Below, in pieces: positions 56,658 through 64,000 of a DNA stretch of 64,000 bases. Under the pieces are notes generated by a model. It had not been told where the DNA came from, did not search any database, and saw nothing but the letters and a program-made list of their open reading frames with translations. Positions within the stretch are counted from its first letter, which is position 1. Every line of letters begins with the position of its first letter. The position numbers and the translations under genes were made by a program. This stretch comes from Deinococcus grandis (lineage in GTDB: Bacteria > Deinococcota > Deinococci > Deinococcales > Deinococcaceae): assembly GCF_001485435.1 (NCBI RefSeq), contig NZ_BCMS01000006.1:1-64000 (forward strand), read 5' to 3'.

Positions 56658-56940
56658 CCACCCCGGCCTGAGCAGAGGTGTCCTCTGGGAAGGTCAGACG
56701 GGCGGGCAGGCCACAGGCCGGGCACACGTCCCCGCCGCGTTCCTCGCTCTTGATGATGCCGCGCGTGACGTGCCCGGACACGCAGCGCCACCGCAGCGCG
56801 TCATACCAGCGGTCAGGGATGCCCATCCACGTCGATTCACCACGCTCAGCAGCGGCGGCCTTGTGGGGGTCAAGGTAGGCGTTCAACTCCGCGATCCGGC
56901 TCATCGCCTCGGCGGGTGTGAGTTCAGGCTGCCACGTCAC
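56629..56940 (-). CDS. Hypothetical early protein with zinc ribbon
   Basis: 103 aa from GTG 56940 (GTGA overlap). The N-terminal 40 residues are helical; WRCVSGHVTRGIIKSEERGG with DVCPACG gives a Cys/His zinc ribbon. It ends EGQGEGA like its neighbour because of the 33-bp duplication. Function unknown. Confidence 0.55.
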   Translation of the reverse strand: MTWQPELTPAEAMSRIAELNAYLDPHKAAAAERGESTWMGIPDRWYDALRWRCVSGHVTRGIIKSEERGGDVCPACGLPARLTFPEDTSAQAGVGSEGQGEGA

Positions 56941-57248
56941 AGCGACTCACCCCCGGCCTGAGCGAGCGCGGCGCGGGCGATCTCACCAAAATCAACCTGT
57001 GCGTCCTCGTGCTCGTCAGGGTCCCCCGACCACAAGCGGCCTGCATGGTCGTAGTGGCGGAGCTCCGCGTAGTGCGCCAGCGCCTCCCGCAGCCCCGCCT
57101 CCGCTTCCGCCTGGGCGCGCAGGGTATGACGCAGTTGGGCGGCGCAGGTCCGCATGGCACAGGTCTCCTCGGGGGAGCCCGGCAGGCCCTCATCCCACTT
57201 ATCCGCCAGCAGCGCCAGCGGGTGTCGGGGCCGGGTCGGGGCGGTCAC
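56937..57248 (-). CDS. Hypothetical early protein, helical
   Basis: 103 aa from GTG 57248. It has a long helix AQLRHTLRAQAEAEAGLREA followed by LAHYAELRHYDHAGRLW, then an acidic loop and a final helix (IARAALAQAGGESL). Two Cys (ETCAMRTCAAQ) near the start. No family is recognised. Confidence 0.5.
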   Translation of the reverse strand: MTAPTRPRHPLALLADKWDEGLPGSPEETCAMRTCAAQLRHTLRAQAEAEAGLREALAHYAELRHYDHAGRLWSGDPDEHEDAQVDFGEIARAALAQAGGESL

Positions 57249-57892
57249 AGGGTCTCCGGAGCGTAAGGGTCTGCATGGCCCGTGGCGGCGCTGACGGCGC
57301 TGGTCAACTGTTGGAGGGCCGTCCGCCCATGCCCCCGGTGGGCGCCCCGGCTGTAGCCGACGCGCCACGAGGACCAGTCCTCCATGACCTGACCGTCCGG
57401 ATGTTTCTGGACAGCGTAGATCAGTGCCTGCGCGGCACGGTCACCGTCCGTGCGCAGCGCCGCGTTCTCGGCCTCCAGTTCCGCCACGCGGGCCTGCGCG
57501 GCGGCGAGATCGGCACGCAGCTGGTCGGCCTCGCTGTGCCCTTCCTTGTAGGTCAGCTCGTCGAAGGTCAGGTCGGGGACCAGGGCCAGGAGTTCAAACA
57601 GGTGACGGATGTACGTGTGCCGCCGGGTCATCGCCTCGAACATCAGGGTGAGGTGGTCCTCATGGCGGGCCAGATCCTGGAGTTCCCACTCGTTGTAGTT
57701 CAGGGCGTCCAGCAGTTCCTGGATGTGGTGCACGACCTTCTTCCGGAGGGGCTTGTGGTTGTCACTGAGGACCTGCCCGTACTTCCGGAAGCCTTCCAGG
57801 ACGCGGTGGTCGGCAACCTGCACGAGCAGGGGCGGCAGCAGGGGCTTGATGGCTTCGGTCAGGGCGCAGGTGGGCTGTTCAATCTGGGTCAT
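57245..57892 (-). CDS. Helical protein with MazG-like segment and coiled coil
   Basis: 215 aa from ATG 57892. Residues 30-75 (RVLEGFRKYGQVLSDNHKPL, RKKVVHHIQELLDALNYNEW) resemble the 'YG......N.......H..EELLDAL.Y' helices of MazG-like or dATP/dGTP pyrophosphohydrolase-like phage proteins. A coiled coil follows (ADLAAAQARVAELEAENAAL). The C-terminal 60 residues are mixed. The call is tentative. Confidence 0.5.
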   Translation of the reverse strand: MTQIEQPTCALTEAIKPLLPPLLVQVADHRVLEGFRKYGQVLSDNHKPLRKKVVHHIQELLDALNYNEWELQDLARHEDHLTLMFEAMTRRHTYIRHLFELLALVPDLTFDELTYKEGHSEADQLRADLAAAQARVAELEAENAALRTDGDRAAQALIYAVQKHPDGQVMEDWSSWRVGYSRGAHRGHGRTALQQLTSAVSAATGHADPYAPETL

Positions 57893-58353
57893 GGGGTGTC
57901 CTTCAGCCCGAGGGCCGTGCGAATGAGGTGGGAGACGGTCACGCCCTGCTCGGCAGCCATGGCGTTCAGCTGGTCGATCAGGTCCTGGTTCAGCTCCACC
58001 GGGACCGACACGCGCTGCGGCAGGGGTGCGAAGGGGTAGTCGTACCCCAGGGCGTGCAGGTCCCCGCGGAGGGCGACGGCGTGCAGCAGCCAGGCCTGCG
58101 CGGCGGGACTGCCTGGCAGGACGTCCGCGAGGCGCGCCGCCTCCTCGGTGGCGGTCCTGAGGGCCCGGCCCCACCACGTGCGGTGGTCCGGACTGTGGTC
58201 CCCCCAGGTGGCCTGCGTCTCAGCGGGGCCACCTCCCGCGTAGGCGTGCCCGTGCACACCTTCGAACGTGACGCACTGGCACGCGCGACGCGGCTTCCAG
58301 CACTGGTCACAGCGCCGCGCGAGGTTCCGCTCCTGCTCAGGCGTCAGGGTCAT
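57889..58353 (-). CDS. Ribbon-helix-helix protein with zinc knuckle
   Basis: 154 aa. The N-terminus has CDQCWKPRRACQC, a zinc-knuckle type. The C-terminus RVSVPVELNQDLIDQLNAMA with VTVSHLIRTALGL is a ribbon-helix-helix, the dimeric DNA-binding fold of small repressors. In the early operon it may control early transcription. The stop overlaps the next ATG. Confidence 0.6.
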   Translation of the reverse strand: MTLTPEQERNLARRCDQCWKPRRACQCVTFEGVHGHAYAGGGPAETQATWGDHSPDHRTWWGRALRTATEEAARLADVLPGSPAAQAWLLHAVALRGDLHALGYDYPFAPLPQRVSVPVELNQDLIDQLNAMAAEQGVTVSHLIRTALGLKDTP

Positions 58354-58622
58354 GGGTTCGCCTCGACCTGCCGCTGCAGGCCTGCGAGCCCCTGGCGGGA
58401 CAGCACGAACTCTCGCAAGGCCTGCACGTCCGCCTCGCCGATCGCCATGAACGCCATGACGGGCTGACCGGCGATGCTCTCCAGGATCCCGGCGGCGACC
58501 TTTGGCAGTTCGATCAGGGCCTCGGCGGCGGTGGTGCCGTCACGGGTACGGACGGCCGTATCGGCCAAGATCATCAGCCGGCGGCGGTTGGCGAGGCTTC
58601 CGCCGGGGTGGTCAGTCGACAT
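58350..58622 (-). CDS. Hypothetical small helical protein
   Basis: 90 aa. It contains helices around LANRRRLMILADTAV and AAEALIELPKVAAGILESIA, and ends EADVQALREFVLSRQGLAGL. No motif. It overlaps both neighbours. Confidence 0.5.
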   Translation of the reverse strand: MSTDHPGGSLANRRRLMILADTAVRTRDGTTAAEALIELPKVAAGILESIAGQPVMAFMAIGEADVQALREFVLSRQGLAGLQRQVEANP

Positions 58623-59520
58623 GTGGGTGCTCCTGGCGGGCGCGGGTGAGGTGCGCGCGGGTCTCGTCGAGTTGCGTCAGGGCGTCTACGAGGGTGAGCG
58701 CGGTGGAGTGAGCGGTGAACAGTGCGGCGCGCTGTGGGCCGGACGTCGCCTCAGCAGCGGCCCACCAACGGTCAGCGTCCTCCCGCGCGGCGGCGATCTC
58801 CTCGGCGAGGCCCTGCGTGCGGGCGGCGGCCGCGATGATCTCCGCGTCGTCAGGCTGGGCACCGTCACGCGTGCTGAGGCCCAGCGCGTCGATCAGGCTG
58901 TCGCGCAGGTCTGCCGTTTCGCGGTAGGCGGCGTCCCATTCACGGCGTTCCTGCTCGATCGTGCCGAACGCGGCCGCGTCGCGCGCTTCGAACTGACTGA
59001 ACGACCCTTCGGTGAAGCCGCACAGAGGCCGCAGGGCCTGGATGCACTGCCGCACCTGATCGCGGTCCTGCTGCGCGAGGCCGTGCAGAAGTCCACGTGA
59101 GAGCCGGCGCAACTGCAGCCGATCAGCATTCAGGCGGGCCGTTTCAGCCAGTTGCCACTCGTCGGGGGTTTCGTCGGGCTGGAGGTTCCGCTGAATGAAC
59201 ATCGTCATGGCGTCCATCAGGTGATTCATCAGGCCACTGACCGCGTCGAACGGATGTGGGAACAGCAGCACGACCTGGTCGTCCCGCTGCCCGTCCTGCA
59301 TGAACCGCTGGACGGCGTCCGCGCCGCTCTCGCCTGGGCGGAGGTCCGGCGCGGCATTCTGGAGGATGACGCCCAGCGCCCGGTTGCCCAGATTGAATGG
59401 CACGACCGTCAGGCTGTGAACGGTGTCAGGCCCGCCGAACAGCAGGACGCTGCCCTTGAAGTTCTTCTGGGCGTGCTGCTTGACCTGCTGGTAGTCCAGC
59501 CACGCGTCGCCACTCAGCAC
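58612..59520 (-). CDS. Hypothetical early protein
   Basis: 302 aa from GTG 59520. The first ~60 residues are alpha/beta (FKGSVLLFGGPDTVHSLTVV, then PFNLGNRALGVILQ). Long helices follow, with a coiled coil at residues 195-260 (REWDAAYRETADLRDSLIDA). A C-terminal helix bears RAHLTRARQEH. The family is not recognised. Confidence 0.55.
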   Translation of the reverse strand: MLSGDAWLDYQQVKQHAQKNFKGSVLLFGGPDTVHSLTVVPFNLGNRALGVILQNAAPDLRPGESGADAVQRFMQDGQRDDQVVLLFPHPFDAVSGLMNHLMDAMTMFIQRNLQPDETPDEWQLAETARLNADRLQLRRLSRGLLHGLAQQDRDQVRQCIQALRPLCGFTEGSFSQFEARDAAAFGTIEQERREWDAAYRETADLRDSLIDALGLSTRDGAQPDDAEIIAAAARTQGLAEEIAAAREDADRWWAAAEATSGPQRAALFTAHSTALTLVDALTQLDETRAHLTRARQEHPHVD

Positions 59521-60065
59521 CGGCGGCCTCCGTGGCGGTAGCCGCGGTTACGGTTCGCGTCGAGGATCCCGGAGATCAGGTCGGTGGGCGTGGTGCCGCG
59601 CGGCTGCTCGCACAGCAGGACCCTGTTCGTCATGACGATCAGCGCGGCGAGGTCCATGACGAGCTGCGTGGCGGTCTGCTCGGGGGGCTGGTCCTTGGGA
59701 GCCTTGCGGTACCGCTCCAGGACGGCGCTGGTCAGAGCGTGCAGCTGCGTTTCGTGCGCGTTGCGACTCCAGCGGACGCGCAGGCGGGTCGGGAGGGGCG
59801 GGCGGCGGTGCTCGAGCGTCGTCAGGAAGTTCCCGATCAGGCCCGGGCGGATCAGTTCGCACAGGTCCAGCGCGCGGACGATCACGTCGCCCAGCTCCCG
59901 CGCGCGCTTGGCGCGGCTGCGTTCCTGGTGCGCCTCGGTGATCTCACTGTGGATCAGCGCGAGGAAGGTGGGGATCTGCTCGGGGGTGAAGTCGGTGCCC
60001 CAGCCGTTCGTGTGGTTGATGCTGCGGGTGTCGCTGGCGAGATCAGTGATGGTGCGGGTCATCAT
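59514..60065 (-). CDS. MazG-like nucleotide pyrophosphohydrolase, second copy
   Basis: 183 aa from ATG 60065. LALIHSEITEAHQE and RARELGDVIVRALDLCELI repeat the metal-binding helices of the first copy (55596-56126). N-terminal TRSINHTNGWGTDF and end NRNRGYRHGGRR are also shared, so the two are paralogues. The middle has diverged. Two such genes in one operon may act on different nucleotides. Confidence 0.7.
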   Translation of the reverse strand: MMTRTITDLASDTRSINHTNGWGTDFTPEQIPTFLALIHSEITEAHQERSRAKRARELGDVIVRALDLCELIRPGLIGNFLTTLEHRRPPLPTRLRVRWSRNAHETQLHALTSAVLERYRKAPKDQPPEQTATQLVMDLAALIVMTNRVLLCEQPRGTTPTDLISGILDANRNRGYRHGGRRC

Positions 60066-60874
60066 GCGGCGTCCTTGGGGTGCTGGACAACGGTGGGGGT
60101 GGGGTCGAGGGGGGTGCGGAACAGGACCATGGCGCCGACGGCGCGCACCGTCAGCAGGCCGTGCGCGTCCAGCAGCGCGAGGGCCGCGCGGACGGTGTCC
60201 GGAGTGAGCTTCATCTCCTGCGCGAGCGTGTCGGGCGTGCTGCTGGTCTGCCGGGCGGAGTGGTGCCGCAGGCGGTTCAGGACGCGCGTGGCAGTGCGGG
60301 TCAGGGGCGTGGCGGGTACCTGGGGCAGGAACGACTGGAGGTGCTGGTAGCGGGTGATGGCGACGGAGCGGCTGGTGCCGTGGATGACGAGCAGCTGGGC
60401 GTCTTCCCACGTGAGGAGCGCCAGGGCGTCGGCGACGTTCACCTGGTTCTTCAGGCCGAGGGCGCTGCGGAGCTGATCGAGGCTGAACTGCTTCTTCGGG
60501 TGCCGGGCGAGGTACGCGCAGATCTGGTCGGCGGTCGCGGCGGCACTCGCCTGCCGGGCAGTGACGGTCGAGGCGCGCCGGGCCTCGCGGGCCTCCGGGG
60601 CGGCGCTGGTCTTCATTTCCGGCCACGTCACGAAGCGGTACTCGAAGGGAGGCTTGGCGTACCCCTTGCGGCGCGTCCCGGGTCGTTTCTCAGCGGCGCC
60701 CTGCCTGACGAGACTCAGCAGGCGTTTGCTGGTCAGGGTCGGGTCGGCCGCCTGCTCACCGATCGAGGCACGCACCTCACCGCACACCAGCCACCGGCCC
60801 GCGTTCGCGTGCAGCGCACGGGCTTCCAGGGTGCCCTGCGTGGCGGTGGCCGGGTCGATGGGGCGGACGGTCAC
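60062..60874 (-). CDS. Protein with several winged-helix-like domains
   Basis: 270 aa. It has three HTH-like units, around TLTSKRLLSLVRQGAAEKRP, FSLDQLRSALGLKNQVNVAD and TPDTLAQEMKLTPDTVRAAL. An Ala/Arg-rich linker and a TRSVAITRY beta segment lie between. This could be a replication initiator or early regulator. There is no Walker motif. Its place at the head of a string of metabolism genes gives no further hint. Confidence 0.5.
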   Translation of the reverse strand: MTVRPIDPATATQGTLEARALHANAGRWLVCGEVRASIGEQAADPTLTSKRLLSLVRQGAAEKRPGTRRKGYAKPPFEYRFVTWPEMKTSAAPEAREARRASTVTARQASAAATADQICAYLARHPKKQFSLDQLRSALGLKNQVNVADALALLTWEDAQLLVIHGTSRSVAITRYQHLQSFLPQVPATPLTRTATRVLNRLRHHSARQTSSTPDTLAQEMKLTPDTVRAALALLDAHGLLTVRAVGAMVLFRTPLDPTPTVVQHPKDAA

Positions 60875-61161
60875 TCGCCCCTCCAGGGTTTCGTGACCTC
60901 GTACCGCTGCGCCTGCCCCTGCTGCTCGGTACCCAGGTGCGTCAACGTGAACCCCTGGTCCTTCGCGGCCTGCACGTACGCCTCAATGTCCTCCGGGCTC
61001 GGTACGTCGTCCGCGTACCCTTCGAACAGCACGTGGAAGCGCCGGAGGGTGGGGCTGCGCTTCGGGTGGATGGACACCCAGAACTGCGGGCGGGTGTAGC
61101 ACCGCCTGACGCCCCGGTGCCCGTAGTTGAAGGCCTGGAGGATGAAGTCCTGGGTGTTCAC
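60871..61161 (-). CDS. Hypothetical small early protein
   Basis: 96 aa from GTG 61161. It is mixed alpha/beta with aromatic strands (GVRRCYTRPQFWVSIHPKRS; RRFHVLFEGYADDVPSPEDI). Unrecognised. Stop and start overlap its neighbours. Confidence 0.5.
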   Translation of the reverse strand: MNTQDFILQAFNYGHRGVRRCYTRPQFWVSIHPKRSPTLRRFHVLFEGYADDVPSPEDIEAYVQAAKDQGFTLTHLGTEQQGQAQRYEVTKPWRGE

Positions 61162-61616
61162 AGCGGCACGCCCTGCGCCTTGAGTTGCTGGCGGACGCGG
61201 GCCTGCACGGTTTCGTCCGGAGCGAAGAAGCCCAGGGAGCCCCGGCAGGGAACGGGGTCCAGGAGGCGCACGGGGGTGCCGACGTGCAGGTGCAACTGGT
61301 TCGGGTCCACCCAGGGGCCGGTGCCGTTCTGGTCCACGGCCGTGAGCGTGAAGGCGCCGATGACCGCGCCGACGGTGCAGTCGCCCTTCAGGATCCGGTG
61401 CCCGGTCAGCTGCCGGATGAACGGCACGGCCGCGTCGTCGAACGTCCGGCTGGCGTGCAGGAGAACGACCTTGCCGATCTGCCGGCGGGCCTGGGCGAGC
61501 AGGCCGGGGCTGCGGAGCCAGTCGCGGTTCTCGACGGGCTTGCCGTGGTCGAGGATGGCGGTGCCCCAGGGTTCACGGATGCTGAGGGCCAGAAGGGGCG
61601 CGGGTGGGGTGGTCAT
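61158..61616 (-). CDS. ASCH-domain protein, first copy
   Basis: 152 aa from ATG 61616. LALSIREPWGTAILDHGKPV followed by ENR and VVLLHASR is the classic ASCH/PUA-like start, with GAVIGAFTLTAV as the following strands. ASCH proteins bind RNA or act as small nucleases or amidohydrolases; phages often carry them in early operons. A second, different ASCH protein is three genes on. Confidence 0.7.
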   Translation of the reverse strand: MTTPPAPLLALSIREPWGTAILDHGKPVENRDWLRSPGLLAQARRQIGKVVLLHASRTFDDAAVPFIRQLTGHRILKGDCTVGAVIGAFTLTAVDQNGTGPWVDPNQLHLHVGTPVRLLDPVPCRGSLGFFAPDETVQARVRQQLKAQGVPL

Positions 61617-62113
61617 GCGGATGCTCCGGGGTGGCTCTTGAGGGCGTACTCGTCGAGGAGGGCGGCGCGGCGCTCGTAGTACGGGGCGTCCAGGCGGCGC
61701 CGGCGGGCGAGGTCCCGCTGGTACACGGCGGCCTCGCGGAAGGCGTGGGCGCTGCCCCGGACGAATGTCAGGGCGTTCAGGAACGTGAGGACGTGCGGTC
61801 CCTGTTTCAGGGCGTAGCGGATGGCCCACAGGGGCAGGTGGTCGTGGTGGCTCAGGCGGGCGAGCAGCACGTCACTGCGCCAGAGGGCGACTTCCCGGCT
61901 GGTGTGGTCGAGGCCGCTGTTGCGCTTCCAGCGGAGGTCCGTCCAGCGGATGGCCTGCATCGCCTGCCCGCCCGGGCGGACGCTCAGGGAGAGGAACGCG
62001 TCGCACTTCGGGCAGGAGCCGTGCCCGGCGTTGTGCCCGTGCAGCATCGCGAGACTGAGGGCGACTGCCGCCTCGTGCCCGCAGGCGGGGCAGGTGAAGG
62101 GCAGGCGGCTCAC
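61613..62113 (-). CDS. Hypothetical protein with zinc ribbon
   Basis: 166 aa from GTG 62113. A zinc ribbon (FTCPACGHEAAVALSL then GHGSCPKCDAFLSLSV) is followed by a helical domain with many Arg and Leu (LWAIRYALKQGPHVLTFLNA). Function unknown. Confidence 0.55.
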   Translation of the reverse strand: MSRLPFTCPACGHEAAVALSLAMLHGHNAGHGSCPKCDAFLSLSVRPGGQAMQAIRWTDLRWKRNSGLDHTSREVALWRSDVLLARLSHHDHLPLWAIRYALKQGPHVLTFLNALTFVRGSAHAFREAAVYQRDLARRRRLDAPYYERRAALLDEYALKSHPGASA

Positions 62114-62781
62114 GCGGTCACCCGGCGGAACTCCACGGCGAACAGGTAGGGGTTGGCGTCCCAGCTGCCCGGGCCGTGTAACTCCTCCCACTGCTGGCTG
62201 AACGCGGCGACCGGCTCACCCAGGCTGGCCTGGGCGCGCTCCACGGTGATGCCCTCGGCCAGGGCGTCGGCGTCGCTGAGGTCCTGCAGGCGCTGCACGC
62301 GGACCGTCAGGATTTCCAGGGTGATGCGGGACGCCCAGCGGGGCATGAAGCGGGGAGACGTCCAGCGCAGGGCGTGCCCGGTCCAACTGGCGGCGTACAG
62401 AACGCTCTCGGTCGTGCGCAGGCTGGCGGGCACTTCGGACGCCCGGCGCCGGTCACTCCAGCCCAGGTACCCGGCGGGCAGGCTGTCCCACGCGTCACTG
62501 TCCGCGCTCGGGTCGGGCAGGAAGGCCTCCTTCACCCAGAGGTGATCACCGGCGCGCCCCATGGGGCACAGGTCGAGCAGCTCGGCGTGCGTGACGTCAT
62601 GCCAGCTCATGCGGCGGTCCCGGAACGTCCAGTCGAACCCGGGGGTGCGGCTCGGGCCGAACTCTGTGATGGTGCCCATGCCGGGGAGGGCCGTGAGGAT
62701 CCGGCGGGTCTGGGTCTTCGTGCCGTCCAGGATCTGCTGAACGCGCGGGCCGGTGAACACGATGGGGCGGGCCGTGCTCAT
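62110..62781 (-). CDS. ASCH-domain protein, second copy
   Basis: 223 aa from ATG 62781. It is the typical phage layout: IVFTGPRVQQILDGTKTQTR RIL, then HLWVKEAFLP, then ASRITLEILTVRVQRLQDLS with DADALAEG, and a closing NPYLFAVEFRRV. Proteins of this type, fairly common in phages, carry an ASCH domain and probably bind RNA or modified nucleotides. Confidence 0.75.
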   Translation of the reverse strand: MSTARPIVFTGPRVQQILDGTKTQTRRILTALPGMGTITEFGPSRTPGFDWTFRDRRMSWHDVTHAELLDLCPMGRAGDHLWVKEAFLPDPSADSDAWDSLPAGYLGWSDRRRASEVPASLRTTESVLYAASWTGHALRWTSPRFMPRWASRITLEILTVRVQRLQDLSDADALAEGITVERAQASLGEPVAAFSQQWEELHGPGSWDANPYLFAVEFRRVTA

Positions 62782-63071
62782 GCGTGCCCCCGGGTGCGGG
62801 CGCGCTCGGCGGCGCAGGTGGGGCAGGGGCAGCACGTCTTGCGAACGGCGTCGAACGCGCCCGAGAGGACCGGCAGGAGGTGGCGGGCGTCGCCGTTCAC
62901 GACGGTCAGTGCATTCCCGCTTGCTGGGACGGCCAGGAGGGCCACGGAGAACCCGGCGGCGCGCAGGTCGTCCACGAGGCCCTGCATGCGCGTCTGGAGT
63001 TCCGGCGTGAGGTCGGGATGGGTGAGCGTGTCGGGGAGGGGCGTGCCTGCGTCGAAGATGATGTTGCTCAC
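62778..63071 (-). CDS. Hypothetical small protein with Cys cluster
   Basis: 97 aa. The alpha/beta core is RMQGLVDDLRAAGFSVALLA, VPASGNALTVVNGDARHLLP. Its C-terminus CCPCPTCAAERARTRG has five clustered Cys that could bind zinc. Start and stop overlap neighbours. Confidence 0.5.
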   Translation of the reverse strand: MSNIIFDAGTPLPDTLTHPDLTPELQTRMQGLVDDLRAAGFSVALLAVPASGNALTVVNGDARHLLPVLSGAFDAVRKTCCPCPTCAAERARTRGHA

Positions 63072-64000
63072 GCGGCCACCGCTCCGGTGCGGCGCAGGCG
63101 GTCGCGCAGGTGTGCCTTGCGGTGGGTGTCGGTCGGATACTCGTGCTCCCAGGCTTCGACGAGGTGCGGGGGGATGGCCTGGTCGGCTTCCATGCGGGTG
63201 CCGCTGGCGCGGGTGGGGACGCCGTGGTCCGTGAGGTACGCGGCGCAGCTCATGGCGGCCAGGTACGGGTTGGTGATGGGCGCGGGCTGGGGCATGGGGG
63301 TCTCCTGGGGTGCACTGACGTCAGTGCGGACCTGCTGGGCCTGGGTGAGTTCACTCTCGAGGCGTTCGCACTCGCGGTTCAGGTGCGCGATGACCTTCTG
63401 CGCTTCCTGCCCGTCGCGTTCGAGCTGCTGGATGCGGTTGCGGGTGTCCCGCTCGCGGTTGACCGTGGCGCTGCGCTCGCTGGCCAGGGTGTCCTTCAGG
63501 CGCTGGACCTCCGCGTCCGCCTGGGCCCGCTCGCGGGTGATCTGGGCCTGCGCCGCGTCGAGCATCCGCCGGGCGTCCGTGGCGTCCGCCTGGGCCTGAT
63601 CGGCCGCGCGGGTCGCCATCTGCACGTCCTCCTCGACGGCCGCGCGCAGCCCCGCCTCCCGGGCGTCCAGCTCGGCGGCGCGGGCGTCCAGGGCGGCGGC
63701 ACGCGCGTTGAGGTCGGCCACGCACCGCTGGTAGTCGGCCTTCATTTCCGTGTCGGCCTGCGCGATCATCCGCTGCAGGTCCGCTTCCTTCTGATCCATG
63801 AACGCCTGCGCTTTGGCCTGCGCGAACTGAACCTCGGCGTTCATCGTGATGAACAGCTGCTCGTCGAACTGCGTGATCTGCGCGTTAATGTCGCTCACGG
63901 CGACTTTCGACCCGCCGCGCATCAGGCCCGCCACGCCGGACTGCACGCAGCTCAGCGCCAGGCGCACCAGGGGCGCGGAGGCCGTGTCGGTGTGCTGCGC
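63068..64000 (-). CDS. Coiled-coil protein with RTDVSA linker, 5' truncated by window edge
   Basis: About 310 residues are visible. The frame is still open at 64000, with GTG 63967 a possible but unneeded start. A very long coiled coil (about residues 60-220; for example ALDARAAELDAREAGLRAAV) is typical of SbcC-like or filament-forming proteins. The palindrome at 63312-63327 encodes RTDVSA in the linker between coil and the C-terminal ~75-residue domain (NPYLAAMSCAAYLTDHGVPT). Function unknown; the coil suggests oligomerisation. Confidence 0.6.
   Translation of the reverse strand, partial: AQHTDTASAPLVRLALSCVQSGVAGLMRGGSKVAVSDINAQITQFDEQLFITMNAEVQFAQAKAQAFMDQKEADLQRMIAQADTEMKADYQRCVADLNARAAALDARAAELDAREAGLRAAVEEDVQMATRAADQAQADATDARRMLDAAQAQITRERAQADAEVQRLKDTLASERSATVNRERDTRNRIQQLERDGQEAQKVIAHLNRECERLESELTQAQQVRTDVSAPQETPMPQPAPITNPYLAAMSCAAYLTDHGVPTRASGTRMEADQAIPPHLVEAWEHEYPTDTHRKAHLRDRLRRTGAVAA
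63312..63327. repeat. 16-bp dispersed palindrome, in-frame copy 8 (RTDVSA)
   Basis: An exact GCACTGACGTCAGTGC within a minus-strand gene. Since the element is a palindrome, it encodes RTDVSA on this strand as well. Confidence 0.8.

Noticed and set aside
1..64000. Deinococcus radiation/desiccation response motif (TTATGTCATTGACATAA-like)
   Set aside because: No convincing copy was found on reading the intergenic regions, so no claim of PprI/DdrO control is made.

Overview
The window is a high-GC, densely packed bacteriophage genome segment, most likely from a Deinococcus host. The host guess rests on several features: strongly C-ending codons, many leaderless promoters with a TANNNT box 5-8 nt before the start codon, and ATC-initiated genes. 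A secreted protein with a C-terminal VNGYRRSNGTYV-type motif points the same way. No rRNA, ribosomal protein or obvious chromosomal housekeeping block is present. The virion genes are those of a long-tailed siphovirus: HK97-type capsid, tail-assembly chaperone with a -1 frameshift, and a 2,414-aa tape measure.

Layout. (1) 1-9.4 kb, + strand: about 25 small, tightly overlapping early or accessory genes of mostly unknown function. They include a LuxR-type HTH, a possible EAD1-like adaptor domain and a PPP-family phosphatase. (2) 9.4-10.0 kb: two tRNA-like genes, a terminator, and a pair of hairpins just before the small terminase gene (a pac/cos candidate). (3) 10.0-22.6 kb: packaging, portal, S49 protease with nested scaffold, decoration and major capsid proteins, head-tail connectors, tail tube, and the G/GT chaperone. 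(4) 22.6-25.8 kb: a cargo island (HTH regulator, minus-strand XRE repressor with its operator, Zn-ribbon proteins, HNH and GIY-YIG endonucleases, TM2 protein) between the chaperone and the tape measure. (5) 25.8-38.3 kb: tape measure, tail tip, collagen-like linker, SGNH-hydrolase tail fibre and lectin-like fibre. (6) 38.3-43.2 kb: a minus-strand XRE gene and a tiny membrane peptide, then the lysis cassette (zincin lipoprotein, holins, GH19 endolysin, a second lipoprotein). (7) 43.2-49.2 kb: a DnaA-box cluster, an MmeI-like Type IIG restriction-modification enzyme, and small leaderless cargo genes. (8) 49.2-54.9 kb: tyrosine recombinase with an adjacent inverted repeat, two proteins with possible replication-relaxation character, an AT-richer region with large palindromes, and ParB, ParA and XRE regulators. 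(9) 54.9-64 kb, minus strand: one continuous early operon of translationally coupled genes (MazG-like, ASCH, ribbon-helix-helix, Zn-knuckle and coiled-coil proteins), ending at a strong terminator at 54875-54908.

The recombinase sits between the lysis/cargo end and the early end of the phage genes rather than at a prophage edge, and it is next to parAB. This suggests a circular phage-plasmid or a circularly permuted phage genome, although tandem prophages cannot be excluded. Both window edges cut through operons, so replication genes such as a polymerase or helicase may lie outside.

The most unusual signal is a 16-bp palindrome, GCACTGACGTCAGTGC, and close variants, found eight times. Four copies lie inside genes of unrelated function, always read in the same frame as RTDVSA or RTDASA and placed in linkers or termini. 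Three copies are intergenic, and one supplies the parB stop codon. This looks like a dispersed palindromic element able to settle in coding DNA.
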